Positions 15,854 to 24,342 of a stretch of 64,000 nucleotides of DNA are shown piece by piece. Source of the DNA: Micromonospora purpureochromogenes. Its GTDB lineage: Bacteria > Actinomycetota > Actinomycetes > Mycobacteriales > Micromonosporaceae. Location: assembly GCF_900091515.1 (NCBI RefSeq), contig NZ_LT607410.1, forward strand, positions 2,356,001 to 2,420,000, given 5' to 3'. The notes under the pieces were generated by a model, which was not told where the DNA came from, did not search any database, and saw only the letters and a program-made list of their open reading frames with translations. The position numbers and the translations under genes were made by a program. The stretch's first letter is position 1. Each line of letters opens with the position of its first letter.

Positions 15854-18800
15854 TCAGAGCACCGGATGCGCGTCGGTCAGCAGCAGGTCGATCTCGGCCA
15901 GCACCGCGTCCGGGCCGGGGTGCACCGGGTCGATGAGCGACTCGCCGCGCCGGTCCAGCGCGCCCCACCGGCCGGTGCGGTCGTTGGCCAGGAACGCCAC
16001 CGGGTGGATCACCAGCTCCGGGTGGGCCGGCGCGACCAGCACCCGGCCCGTGCGGTCCACCACGCCCCGGAAGCCGCCCAGTTCCACCACGGCCAGCCCC
16101 TCGTCGGTGAAGCCGTCGAGCCGGCGGCCGCCGGTCAGCGCGGTGCGGAAGCCGTGGTACCGGGTCGGGACGACCAGTCGACCGTTGCGGTCCACCGCGC
16201 CCCAGCCGCCCCGGCGCACCACGGCGACCCCGGCGGTGAACGGCCGGACGTCCTCGAAGCCCGCCGGCACCACCACGGTGTCCTCGGAGTCGATCGCCAT
16301 CCAGTCCGCCTCGCCGCCGCGCGAGACCCAGGCCAGGCCGTCGGAGAAGGCCCGCACCGCCGCGTACGAGGGGCCGATCAGGGTGCTGCCGGCGTCGTCG
16401 ATCAGCTCCCAGCCCGGGGCGTCCGGGCGGCGTACCCAGGCCAGGCCCTCGCGGAACGGCTGTGCCTCGGCGTACCGGTAGTCGAGGACCAGCTCACCCT
16501 CGGCGTCCGCGTACCCCCACCGGCCCAGGCCGCCGTCGAGCGTGGGCACCGGGGACTTGCGTCCGCGCAGCACCTCCTCCCGGCTGCGGGGGTACGGCCC
16601 GAAGCCGCCCCGGGCGGTGGCCCGGGTGTGCACCGCGTCCAGGCAGACCCGGATCCGCTCGGTCAGCTCCGGGTCGTCGACCCGGCGCAGGTCCAGGGCG
16701 CGCTCGAAATGCTCGCAGGCCTCCATCAGCCGGCCCTGGTCGTAGCAGGAGCGGCCGGCGTGCTCGTGCAGCGCCGCCCGCAGCCGGTCCGGCAGCTCGG
16801 CCGAGTTGGCCTCGGCGAAGAGCCGGTCCGCCTCGGCGAACTCGCCCTTCCAGCGCAGCACCTCCGCCAGCCGGGCCCGGGCCAGCGCGGTACGCCGCAG
16901 CTCGCCGGTCGCCTCCGCGTAGGTGAGGGCGAGCCGGCCGTCGGCGAGCGCGTCGTCCAGGTCGTGGACGACCCGGGAGACCACCGCGCGCAGGCTGAGC
17001 AGCCGCGCCCGGGCCCGGTTGTCCAGGGACGCGCCGAGCTTCTCGGTCAGCCGCCGGCGCAGCGTCCGCAGCTCGTCAACGTCGTCGACGATCTCGCGCA
17101 GCGTCTCCGGGTCCAGCCGCCACCGGTACGCGGCCAGGACCTGCTCCGGGTCGGCCGGCGGCTCGACCGGGGCGGTGGTGGTGGTCTCCGGGGCGGTGGT
17201 GGCCGGCCGGTCCGCCGTGGTCGTCTCCGCCTCGGCGGCCGGCGGGGTGACCGGGACGGCCGGGTCCGGGTCGGGTGCCGGTTCGGTGGTGGCAGCGACG
17301 GTTGGGGGCGTCGGAACGAGCCCGGCGGATTGCTCGGGCGCGGTGGCGGGCGGCGTCGACGCCTCGGGCGAGGTCGGACCCGCGCCGGTCGGCGACGGCG
17401 GTGCCGAGACCGGATGGGCCGGCTCCTCGTCGGTGTCGGCCCCGGGCGCCGTGGACTCCGCTTCGCCGGACGGTGCGTCGGCCACCGAGGAGGGGACTCC
17501 CGGCACCGGCGGGGCGGACTGCTCGGCCGTGCCGGCCGGCGGTGCGGAGACGGGTCGGGCCGACGTGCCGACGGCGTCCGGTCCGACCGTTGCGGCCGGC
17601 TCGGGCTCAGCCGGCGGTGCGGTGACCGGTTGGGCCGGTTCGGCGGCGTCGGACGCGCCTGATTCGCCCGTCCCGGCCGCCCAGTTGTCAGCCGGTGGCA
17701 CGGTGACCGGTCGGGCCGGTCCGGCCGTCCCGGTCGCCCAGGTGTGGGCCGGTGAGGCGGGTTCGGGGCCGTCGGACGCGTGGGGTCCGGCGGTCCCTGC
17801 CGCCCGGTCCGCGACCGGTGGCGCGGAGACGGGTCGGGCCGGCTCCAGGGTGTCGGCCGGTGGCGCGGAGATGGGTCGGGCCGGCTCCACAGCGGCGTCC
17901 GCCGGCGGCGTGGACACCGGAACCGACGGCCCCGGGAGCTCGGCCCAGGGCGCGGAGGCGGGAACCTCGTCGGCGGTGTCCCGCTCGGGCGTCGAGGCCA
18001 TGGGCTCGACCGGTGCGGCGGCCGGCCCGGAGACGGGCGCGGCCGGAGGCGCCGCCGGTCCCGTGACGTCGGACGCAGCCCGGTCGGCGACCGGCCGGAA
18101 CGCCGGCGGCGCGGAGACCGGCCGGTACGGCTCGTCGGGGGACGGCACCGGGAACCGCTCGTCCGAGGGGTGGTTGGCCTCGGGCGGCGCGGACACCGGG
18201 GCCGCCGACCGGGACGCGTCCCGGGGCGGATCGACCGGGGTCGGCCGGTCCGCGTCCGGGGCCGGGCGGGCCGCCGGCGCGGACGTGCCCGCCGCGCCGG
18301 ACGGGGCGGACACCGGGCGGTCGTCGGCCTCGTCGGCCGGCGTCGGGCGGGCGGGGCGGAACCACGCCTCGGAACTGTTCGGCGCCGTGCTGCGGGCGAC
18401 CGGGGGCACGGGCGCGGTGGGCTCCGGCGCCGGAGGGACGTAGCGGCGCGGCTTGTCCGGCGTGATCTCCAGGGACGGGCCGGCGGCCGACGGGCCCGCG
18501 CTCGCCGGGGTGGACGGCGCGGGAGGCGGCCCGGCGGGCCGCTGCGGCGCGACCCGGGCCTCGGGCGGCGGGGGCGGGCCGACGGGCGGCCCGGAGACCG
18601 GCCGGTGGCCGACGGACGGTCTCGGCACGGGCTGGTGCCCGACGGGCGCTCCCGACACCGGCCGCCGGTCGGGCGTCGGCTGCTGGCCGGGGAACGGCCG
18701 GCCGTGCGCCGGCGGTACCCGGTCGTCGGCGGAGTGCCGGGATCCCGCACCGGGGGCACCGGAGACCGGTCGCCCGTCGGCCGGAGGCGCGGACGCCGGC

Positions 18801-20779
18801 CGGTGGTCGGCCGGGACGGGGCGCTGGGCGGTCGGGCCGGCGTCGCCGGGCGCGGTGGGGCGCGCCGCGCCCTCCTGGCCGGGCCGGAACTCCGGCCGCG
18901 GCCGGGCCGCCGGGGGCGACGAGATCGGCGCGTCGCGCTCCGGGCCGGGCGGGGCCGAGGTGGGCCGGTCGTCGCGGGTCCGGCCCGCTGAGCCGCCGGT
19001 GGTCGGCGGCGCGGGGCGCGGTGGACCGGAGACCGGGGGCATGGTCCCGGCGAAGGGCGGCGTGCCGGCGGCGCGGGGCGGGAACTGGTCCCGGCCGTGC
19101 GGGGCACGCGCGTCGGCGACCGGGCGGACGGGCGCGCCCGAGACCGGCGCGTCCGAGGTGGGGGCGGGGGAGACGGGTGTGGCCGGGGCCGGGCCGCCGG
19201 AGGACGGCGCCCCGGAGACCGGCGCGGGCGAGATCGGACGCACCGGGCCGTGGGCGGCCGGCCGTTCCTCGTGCCACGAGGGGCGGGCGGGCCGCTGCTC
19301 CTGGTGCCGGCCGTGGTCCGGGCCGGGGCCGCCCCGCCCGTCGCGGTCCGTGCCGGGCCGGCTCCACTGCTCGCGGTACGCCTCGGCGGGCGGCGTCGCC
19401 TCGCGCGGCCGGCGGTCCGGGTACGCCTCGGCGCGGGCGGCCGCCTCGCGCGACGGTCCCCGCTCCTCGGGGTGGCGGCGCTCGTCGTGCCCGCGCTGCC
19501 AGCGCTCGTCCGACCCGCGAGACGGCGGGCGGCGCGCGTCGTCGTACCCGTTCCGGGTGGGCCGCTCTTCGGCGTACCCGTTCGGGGTGGGCCGCTGTTC
19601 GGTGTACCCGTTCGGGGTGGGCCGCTGTTCGGCGTACCCGTTCGGCGCGGGCCGCTCGTCGGGGTACCCGTTTGGGGTGGGCCGCTCGTCGTCGTACCCG
19701 TTCGGGGTGGGCCGCTGTTCGGCGTACCCGTTCGGCGCGGGCCGCTCGTCGGGGTACCCGTTTGGGGTGGGCCGCTCGTCGTCGTACCCGTTCGGGGTGG
19801 GCCGCTGTTCGGCGTACCCGTTCGGCGCGGGCCGCTCGTCGGTGTACCCGTTCGGTGCCGGGCGGTGCTCGGCGTACCCGTTCGGGGTGGGCCGGTCCGG
19901 GTACCCGTTCGGTCCGGGTCGGTGGCCGGCGTGGTCGCGGGCGGGCGGGCGGTCGTCGTATCCGTGCGAAGCCGGCGGGCGCTCGTCGTGGCGCGCCGGG
20001 CGGCGCTCGTCCGGCTCGCGGTACCGGCCGGGAACCTCCTGGTCGGGGCGGGTCCGCCGGTCGGCCGGGAACTGCTCGTGACCGTCCCGCCGGCGGCCGT
20101 CGTCGGCCGGACGGCGGTCGTAGCCGGTGCCGGGCCGGCGCGCCGGCGACGCCTCGTCGGGCTCGGGCACCCAGCCGGGCTCGACGCCACGGGCCGGCTC
20201 GTGCCTCGGCCCGGGGGAGACCGGGGCGACACCCGGGGCGGGGCGCTGCGGATGACCGTCGTACCGGTCGGGGGCGCCCCGGTCGCGGTGCCACGCCGCC
20301 TCGCGCGGTCGGTCGGCGCTCTCGCGCGGTCGGTCGGCGACCTCGCGCGGTCGGTCGGCCCAGGCGGTACGGGCGGCGCGCGGGGCCGGAGCCTCCGGCT
20401 CCGGCCGGCGGCGCTCGCGCTGCCAGGTCAGGTCGGAGGCCGGCCGCCGGTACAGGTCGTCGTCGCGCCGGTACGCCTCGTCGGCGTGCGGCTGCGGTGC
20501 GGCGACGGGGTGGCCACCCCAGCGCGGCGGCTCCTCGTCGTGCTCGTCCCAGGACCGCCCGAGGTACGTCCCGTCGGGACGGGTCGGGGCGAGCGGCGGC
20601 ACCTCGGCCCGGCCGACCACGGCGGCCCGCCCACGCGGGGGCGGTGCCGGAACGTGTCGGGTGCCGATGTCGCCGGGGTAGCGCTGGCCGGGGAACTGCG
20701 GCTGCCACTCGGTGGTCGGTTCGACGACCCAGGAGGGCTCGGCCGGGTCGTGCCAGCGGTCGCGGTAGCCGCCTGTCAT
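15854..20779 (-). CDS. Giant Pro-rich protein with TPR-like and WG-repeat C-terminal domains
   Basis: A 1641-aa protein without signal peptide or membrane helix. Residues 1 to ~1200 look intrinsically disordered: rich in Pro, Arg, Asp, Glu and Ala, with a block of tandem decapeptides of type ERPTPNGYxD (about residues 296-406) and then dozens of PVSAPP/PVTAPP motifs. Residues ~1205-1390 are helical with TPR-like pairs (ALARARLAEVLRWKGEFAEAD, ELPDRLRAALHEHAGRSCYDQG, MEACEHFERALDLR). The last ~220 residues hold WG/KWG-type repeats (GRWGYADAEGELVLDYRYA, GGWGAVDRNGRLVVPTRY, GRWGALDRRGESLIDP) expected to form a beta-propeller-like fold. ATG at 20777-20779 has GAGGG upstream and overlaps the stop of a possible 21-aa leader frame (ATGA). 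Divergent from an ABC exporter. Function unknown; a cytosolic scaffold is a guess. Confidence 0.85.
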   Translation of the reverse strand: MTGGYRDRWHDPAEPSWVVEPTTEWQPQFPGQRYPGDIGTRHVPAPPPRGRAAVVGRAEVPPLAPTRPDGTYLGRSWDEHDEEPPRWGGHPVAAPQPHADEAYRRDDDLYRRPASDLTWQRERRRPEPEAPAPRAARTAWADRPREVADRPRESADRPREAAWHRDRGAPDRYDGHPQRPAPGVAPVSPGPRHEPARGVEPGWVPEPDEASPARRPGTGYDRRPADDGRRRDGHEQFPADRRTRPDQEVPGRYREPDERRPARHDERPPASHGYDDRPPARDHAGHRPGPNGYPDRPTPNGYAEHRPAPNGYTDERPAPNGYAEQRPTPNGYDDERPTPNGYPDERPAPNGYAEQRPTPNGYDDERPTPNGYPDERPAPNGYAEQRPTPNGYTEQRPTPNGYAEERPTRNGYDDARRPPSRGSDERWQRGHDERRHPEERGPSREAAARAEAYPDRRPREATPPAEAYREQWSRPGTDRDGRGGPGPDHGRHQEQRPARPSWHEERPAAHGPVRPISPAPVSGAPSSGGPAPATPVSPAPTSDAPVSGAPVRPVADARAPHGRDQFPPRAAGTPPFAGTMPPVSGPPRPAPPTTGGSAGRTRDDRPTSAPPGPERDAPISSPPAARPRPEFRPGQEGAARPTAPGDAGPTAQRPVPADHRPASAPPADGRPVSGAPGAGSRHSADDRVPPAHGRPFPGQQPTPDRRPVSGAPVGHQPVPRPSVGHRPVSGPPVGPPPPPEARVAPQRPAGPPPAPSTPASAGPSAAGPSLEITPDKPRRYVPPAPEPTAPVPPVARSTAPNSSEAWFRPARPTPADEADDRPVSAPSGAAGTSAPAARPAPDADRPTPVDPPRDASRSAAPVSAPPEANHPSDERFPVPSPDEPYRPVSAPPAFRPVADRAASDVTGPAAPPAAPVSGPAAAPVEPMASTPERDTADEVPASAPWAELPGPSVPVSTPPADAAVEPARPISAPPADTLEPARPVSAPPVADRAAGTAGPHASDGPEPASPAHTWATGTAGPARPVTVPPADNWAAGTGESGASDAAEPAQPVTAPPAEPEPAATVGPDAVGTSARPVSAPPAGTAEQSAPPVPGVPSSVADAPSGEAESTAPGADTDEEPAHPVSAPPSPTGAGPTSPEASTPPATAPEQSAGLVPTPPTVAATTEPAPDPDPAVPVTPPAAEAETTTADRPATTAPETTTTAPVEPPADPEQVLAAYRWRLDPETLREIVDDVDELRTLRRRLTEKLGASLDNRARARLLSLRAVVSRVVHDLDDALADGRLALTYAEATGELRRTALARARLAEVLRWKGEFAEADRLFAEANSAELPDRLRAALHEHAGRSCYDQGRLMEACEHFERALDLRRVDDPELTERIRVCLDAVHTRATARGGFGPYPRSREEVLRGRKSPVPTLDGGLGRWGYADAEGELVLDYRYAEAQPFREGLAWVRRPDAPGWELIDDAGSTLIGPSYAAVRAFSDGLAWVSRGGEADWMAIDSEDTVVVPAGFEDVRPFTAGVAVVRRGGWGAVDRNGRLVVPTRYHGFRTALTGGRRLDGFTDEGLAVVELGGFRGVVDRTGRVLVAPAHPELVIHPVAFLANDRTGRWGALDRRGESLIDPVHPGPDAVLAEIDLLLTDAHPVL
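19561..19890. repeat. Tandem 30-bp coding repeats with a perfect 90-bp duplication
   Basis: Eleven consecutive 30-bp units begin at 19561 and encode decapeptides of type ERPTPNGYxD in the minus-strand 1641-aa protein. 19621-19710 and 19711-19800 are identical 90-bp super-units of three different 30-mers, and 42 nt of a third copy follow. Degenerate units continue on both sides (about 19531 and 19891-19920). Confidence 0.95.
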
Positions 20780-20841
20780 CGAGGGCCCTCGTCGCCGCCC
20801 GTGCGGCGCGGCCCGATGCCCGGCTCGCGTCGCTCGCTCAC
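20776..20841 (-). CDS. Possible 21-aa leader reading frame before the giant WG-repeat gene
   Basis: GTG at 20839-20841 is preceded by GAGGTGA with 6-nt spacing, a better ribosome site than that of the large gene. The frame codes for 21 residues rich in Arg, Glu and Gly (VSERREPGIG...) and its stop overlaps the ATG of the 1641-aa gene in an ATGA. This looks like a translational-coupling leader. Only spacing and overlap support it; its short length makes chance possible. Confidence 0.35.
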   Translation of the reverse strand: MSERREPGIGPRRTGGDEGPR

Positions 20842-20892
20842 GGCGGTGTCACCTCGTTGCAAAATTGTCGTGCCGGGGCCCCCACCTGCCGG

Positions 20893-20898
20893 TAGAGT
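20893..20898 (+). promoter_or_regulatory. Candidate -10 for ABC exporter operon
   Basis: TAGAGT (TANNNT) about 44 nt before the GTG at 20942, in the divergent spacer after an unusually A+T-rich patch (TTGCAAAATTGTCG at 20856-20870). The TTG-containing box is 22 nt away, longer than ideal. Confidence 0.3.
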
Positions 20899-20941
20899 CG
20901 CCCGGCCCGGCACGGCATGGCTGCGGATGGAGGGTAACGGC

Positions 20942-21793
20942 GTGGGCTCGGTCACCGCCACTGTGGCACCGCCCACGGACTCAAACGTTATCCTATGGTT
21001 TCGGACATTCCGGGCGATATCCCGATCCGGCTTCCGACGATACGCCACCTATCGGCAGGCCGCGCTGGCCGGTGCCGTCACCAACTCCGTCTTCGGGTTC
21101 CTGCACTGCTACGTGCTGCTCGCGGCAGTCGGTACCGCCGGCAGCGTCGGCGGGTACGACCGCGCCCAGCTCGCCACCTTCGTCTGGGTCGCCCAAGGCC
21201 TGCTGGCGGTGATCCTGCTCTGGGGTTGGACCGACCTGGCCGACCGGATCCGCACCGGTGACGTCGCCGGCGACCTGCTCCGCCCGGTGCACCCGGTGAC
21301 CAGCTACCTCGCCACCGACCTCGGCCGCGCCGGGTACGCCGTGCTGGCCCGCTTCCTGCCGCCGCTGCTCGTCGGTCCGCTCTTCTTCGACGTGTACCTG
21401 CCCACCCGCTGGTCGACCCTGCCGCTCTTCGGCGTCTCCGTGGTCACCGCGCTGGTGCTCTGCTTCGGCTGCCGGTACCTGGTCAACACCACGGCGTACT
21501 GGTTGCAGGACGTCCGTGGCCCGATGATCCTCTGGACGCTCGGTTCGGGGGTGCTGGCCGGGCTCTACTTCCCGCTGCGGTTCCTGCCCGAGCCGCTCCA
21601 GCTCTCCCTCTCGCTCGGCACCCCCTTCCCGAGCCTGCTGCAGACCCCGCTGGACGTGCTGGTCGAGCGGGACCCGCCGGTCACCCAGCTCGGGCTGGTC
21701 GCCCTCCAGCTCTGGTGGGCGGTGCTGATCCTGGCCGCCTGCCGGCTGGTGCAGCGCCGGGCCGAACGGCGGCTGGTAGTGCAGGGTGGCTGA
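20942..21793 (+). CDS. ABC-2 type transporter permease (subunit 1)
   Basis: A 283-aa integral membrane protein with about six helices (FGFLHCYVLLAAVG, FVWVAQGLLAVILLWGWTDL, FGVSVVTALVLCFGCRYLV, GPMILWTLGSGVLAGLYFPL). The motif order RTGDVAGDLLRPVHPVTSYLATDLGR and the amphipathic start FRAISRSGFRRYATYRQAALAGAVTN are typical of the ABC2_membrane_6 (former DUF990) exporter subunits that work in pairs with a DrrA-like ATPase. The GTG at 20942 is chosen because GGAGG lies about 8 nt upstream; an ATG at 20927 is the alternative. First of three overlapping genes; substrate unknown. An A+T-rich segment near 20975-21000 is atypical for this genome and may reflect expression tuning. Confidence 0.87.
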   Translation: MGSVTATVAPPTDSNVILWFRTFRAISRSGFRRYATYRQAALAGAVTNSVFGFLHCYVLLAAVGTAGSVGGYDRAQLATFVWVAQGLLAVILLWGWTDLADRIRTGDVAGDLLRPVHPVTSYLATDLGRAGYAVLARFLPPLLVGPLFFDVYLPTRWSTLPLFGVSVVTALVLCFGCRYLVNTTAYWLQDVRGPMILWTLGSGVLAGLYFPLRFLPEPLQLSLSLGTPFPSLLQTPLDVLVERDPPVTQLGLVALQLWWAVLILAACRLVQRRAERRLVVQGG

Positions 21794-22598
21794 GGCGGGC
21801 GGCGCGGCCACCGCGTACCGGGCGCTGCTGCGGGCGCAGGCGCGGTCGCAGACGGCGTACCGGACGTCGTTCGTGGTGGACCTGTTGGGCAACGTCGGGG
21901 CCACCGTCTTCGACGTGGTCACCGTCCTGGTGCTCTACGGGGTGACCCACGAGCTGGGTGGCTTCACCCTCTCCGAGACGCTGGTGATGGTCGGCCTCTC
22001 CGCCTGCGCCTTCGCCACCGCCGACCTGCTGGTCGGCAACATCGAACGGCTGCCCCGGTACGTGCGCACCGGGCTGCTCGACGCGGTGCTGCTGCGACCG
22101 CTCGGCGCGCTGCCCCAACTGCTGCTGATGGACCTGCCGCTGCGCAAGCTGTCCCGGGCGCTGTTCGGCCTGGGCGTGCTGGTGGTGGCGCTGGCCACCG
22201 CCGGAATCGACTGGACGCCCGGGCGGGTGGTGCTGGCCGTCGTCGCCCCGCTGGCCGGGGTGGTCTTCTTCGGCTCGCTCTTCGTGGCCACCGCCACCGT
22301 CTCGTTCTACTGGGTGGAGTCGGGGGAGTTGGCCAACTCGCTCACCTACGGTGGGCGGGACTTCACCTCGTACCCGGTCACGATCTTCGAGGGCTGGTTC
22401 CGGGCGGCCTTCGCGTACGGGCTGGGATTCGCCTTCGTCAGCTACCAGCCGGCGCTGGCGCTGCTCGGCCGGGCCGACCCGCTGGGCCTGCCGGCCTGGG
22501 CGGGTTGGGCCTCGCCCGGGGTCGCGCTCGTCGCCGCCGCCGGCGCGGCGGCGGCCTGGCGCGTCGGTGTCCGCCACTACCGGAGTACGGGGTCATGA
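21786..22598 (+). CDS. ABC-2 type transporter permease (subunit 2)
   Basis: Second membrane subunit, 270 aa, about six helices. It shows the paired-family features: YRALLRAQARSQTAYRTSFVVDLLGNV, HELGGFTLSETLVMVGLSACAFATADLLVG, RYVRTGLLDAVLLRPLGALPQLL, and SLTYGGRDFTSYPVTIFEGWFR. GTG at 21786-21788 overlaps the end of the upstream permease by 8 nt. The two permeases are homologous in layout and most likely form a heterodimer with the downstream ATPase. The family is associated with drug or lipid export, but nothing here shows the substrate. Confidence 0.87.
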   Translation: MAEAGGAATAYRALLRAQARSQTAYRTSFVVDLLGNVGATVFDVVTVLVLYGVTHELGGFTLSETLVMVGLSACAFATADLLVGNIERLPRYVRTGLLDAVLLRPLGALPQLLLMDLPLRKLSRALFGLGVLVVALATAGIDWTPGRVVLAVVAPLAGVVFFGSLFVATATVSFYWVESGELANSLTYGGRDFTSYPVTIFEGWFRAAFAYGLGFAFVSYQPALALLGRADPLGLPAWAGWASPGVALVAAAGAAAAWRVGVRHYRSTGS

Positions 22599-23581
22599 GC
22601 CTGGTGATCGACGCGCAGGGGCTGCGCAAGGAGTTCACGGTCCGGATCAAGGTCGGTCGGCTGCGCCGCGAGAAGCGGACGGTCACCGCCGTCGACGGCG
22701 TGGACCTGCGGGTGGAGCGCGGCGAGACGCTCGGCTACATCGGCCCGAACGGGGCGGGCAAGTCCACCACCCTGAAGATGCTCACCGGCGTGCTGACCCC
22801 CTCCGCCGGGCAGGTACGCGTCTGCGGGCTGCGCCCGGTCGCCCAGCGCACCCGGCTGGCCCTCGGCATCGGCGTGGTCTTCGGGCAGCGCTCCCAGCTC
22901 TGGTGGGACCTGCCGCTGCGCGACTCGTTCGACCTGCTCCGGCACGTCTACCGGGTGCCGGCCGGCGACCACGCGACCCGGCTGCGCCGCTGCCGCGCGC
23001 TGCTGGACCTCGACGAGTTCCTGGACATCCCGGTGCGGCAGCTCTCCCTCGGGCAGCGGATGCGCGGCGAGCTGACCGCCGCCCTGCTGCACGGCCCGCG
23101 GGTGCTCTTCCTCGACGAGCCCACCATCGGCCTGGACGTGGTGAGCAAGCAGGCGGTCCGCGACTTCCTCGGCGAGCTGCGCCGGGCCGGCGACACCACG
23201 CTGGTGCTCACCACCCACGACCTGGCCGACATCGAGCGGCTCTGCCGCCGGCTCGTGGTGATCGACCACGGTCGGGTGGTGCACGACGGCTCGATCGCGG
23301 CCCTGCACAGCCGGTACGGCTCCCGCCGGCTGGTCGTCGCCGAGCTGGACACCGCGCTGGCCACCCCGCCGACGCTGCCCGGCGCACCGCTGGAACGGGT
23401 CGAGGCGGACGGGCGCCGGCTGGTCTACGCCTGCGAGTCGGCCGGCGCGGCGGAGGTGGTGGCCGGGCTGGCCGGCCTGGCCACGCTCCGCGACATCTCG
23501 ATCGTCGAGCCGGACATCGAGGAGGTGGTGACCCGGCTCTACCGGTCCCCGGCGAGCCGGGCGGCCCCGGTCACCGGCTGA
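22595..23581 (+). CDS. ABC transporter ATP-binding protein
   Basis: Nucleotide-binding subunit (328 aa) of the three-gene exporter. Walker A GPNGAGKST (about 51-59), Q-loop VVFGQRSQLWWDLP, signature LSLGQRMR, Walker B VLFLDEPTIGLD and switch TTHDLADIE are all intact. The VFGQRSQLWWDLP Q-loop region is typical of ATPases paired with ABC2_membrane_6 permeases. About 100 C-terminal residues form the DrrA-like accessory domain (LVVAELDTAL... VEADGRRLVYACE). ATG overlaps the upstream stop (ATGA), so the three genes are co-translated. Ends before a terminator hairpin and is convergent with the DUF3043 gene. Confidence 0.92.
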   Translation: MSLVIDAQGLRKEFTVRIKVGRLRREKRTVTAVDGVDLRVERGETLGYIGPNGAGKSTTLKMLTGVLTPSAGQVRVCGLRPVAQRTRLALGIGVVFGQRSQLWWDLPLRDSFDLLRHVYRVPAGDHATRLRRCRALLDLDEFLDIPVRQLSLGQRMRGELTAALLHGPRVLFLDEPTIGLDVVSKQAVRDFLGELRRAGDTTLVLTTHDLADIERLCRRLVVIDHGRVVHDGSIAALHSRYGSRRLVVAELDTALATPPTLPGAPLERVEADGRRLVYACESAGAAEVVAGLAGLATLRDISIVEPDIEEVVTRLYRSPASRAAPVTG

Positions 23582-23611
23582 GCCCGCCGCCGGTCCGGGG
23601 CGCGATGACCG

Positions 23612-23643
23612 GAGCCCCTCCCCGCGACGGCGGGAAGGGGCTC
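23612..23643. terminator. Bidirectional terminator between ABC ATPase and DUF3043 genes
   Basis: 13-nt arms 23612-23624 and 23631-23643 (GAGCCCCTCCCCG) match in 12 positions with a 6-nt loop, in a 79-bp convergent gap. Confidence 0.6.
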
Positions 23644-23660
23644 GGGAGGGACCGTGCGGG

Positions 23661-24263
23661 TCAGATCTTGTCGCCGATGTTGACCTGCGGCGCGGGCGCC
23701 CGCATCCGGCGGAAGGTGATCGAGCGCATGATCGCGTAGAGGTAGAGCGACCCCATCCGCTCGCCGCTGTTCGGGAAGCGCTCCCGGACCAGCTTCTTGA
23801 TCTTGCGAGAGATCAGGATCGAGTCGATCACCACGCCGAGGGCGAGCGCACCCCAGACGATGTTCGAGGCCAGCCGGATCGCCGGCGGCATGGCCTGGTT
23901 GGAGCCGATCAGCACGATCAGCGCGCCACCGAAGAACCAGGTGCCGACCGTACGCCGGGAGTCGACCACGTTGCGGGCCAGCAGCCGCTCCGGGCCGCGG
24001 TCGCGCGGGCCGCCCTCGCGGCGGAACTCCGCCGCCGCCTCGGCGCGGGCCAGCCGGCGCTGCTCCCGCGCCTCCTCCTTGGTCAGCGGCTTCGTCGGCC
24101 CGGCGGGGCGACGACCGCCGACCGGCCGCTTCGGGGTCTGCAGGCCCAGTTCCTTCTTGCTCGGGGTGTAGCCCCGGGGGCGCGCGGCGGGCTGCTCCTC
24201 GGTCGCCACGACGGTGGCGGAGGAGTCGGGGTCGGCGGACTTGCGACGAAACAGCGACAGCAC
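23661..24263 (-). CDS. DUF3043 family membrane protein
   Basis: A 200-aa protein. The N-terminal half is charged and basic (LFRRKSADPDSS, RPRGYTPSKKELGLQTPKRP, KPLTKEEAREQRRLARAEAAAEFRREGGP), the C-terminal half has the two-helix membrane part (RTVGTWFFGGALIVLIGS, LASNIVWGALALGVVIDSILISRKIKKLV), ending in MGSLYLYAIMRSITFRRMRAP. This arrangement matches DUF3043, a conserved actinobacterial family of unknown role. GTG at 24261-24263 is chosen because it places the conserved SLFRRK near the N terminus; no clear ribosome site is present, and a start further upstream is possible. It follows murA on the same strand by ~80 bp in transcription order before it, so the two are not obviously one operon. 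Confidence 0.78.
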   Translation of the reverse strand: MLSLFRRKSADPDSSATVVATEEQPAARPRGYTPSKKELGLQTPKRPVGGRRPAGPTKPLTKEEAREQRRLARAEAAAEFRREGGPRDRGPERLLARNVVDSRRTVGTWFFGGALIVLIGSNQAMPPAIRLASNIVWGALALGVVIDSILISRKIKKLVRERFPNSGERMGSLYLYAIMRSITFRRMRAPAPQVNIGDKI

Positions 24264-24342
24264 GAGGTGAAGGGTAGCCAAACGACGGCGCCCGGTGCAC
24301 ATCACGGTGCACCGGGCGCTCGGCGGAGCGGATGTTTTTCGG

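Noticed and set aside
19561..19890. CRISPR-like array of 30-bp repeats
   Set aside because: The units are directly adjacent without spacers and lie in frame inside a coding region; no cas genes.
19097..20926. Very long plus-strand open frame opposite the 1641-aa gene, running into the ABC permease
   Set aside because: It is the antisense shadow of a GC-rich repeated gene; the composition is Val/Pro/Gly/Arg low-complexity and the real permease begins at 20942 with its own ribosome site.
15854..23581. Recently acquired island carrying the giant protein and ABC exporter
   Set aside because: G+C, codon use and spacing match the neighbours; no integrase, tRNA or direct repeats were seen.
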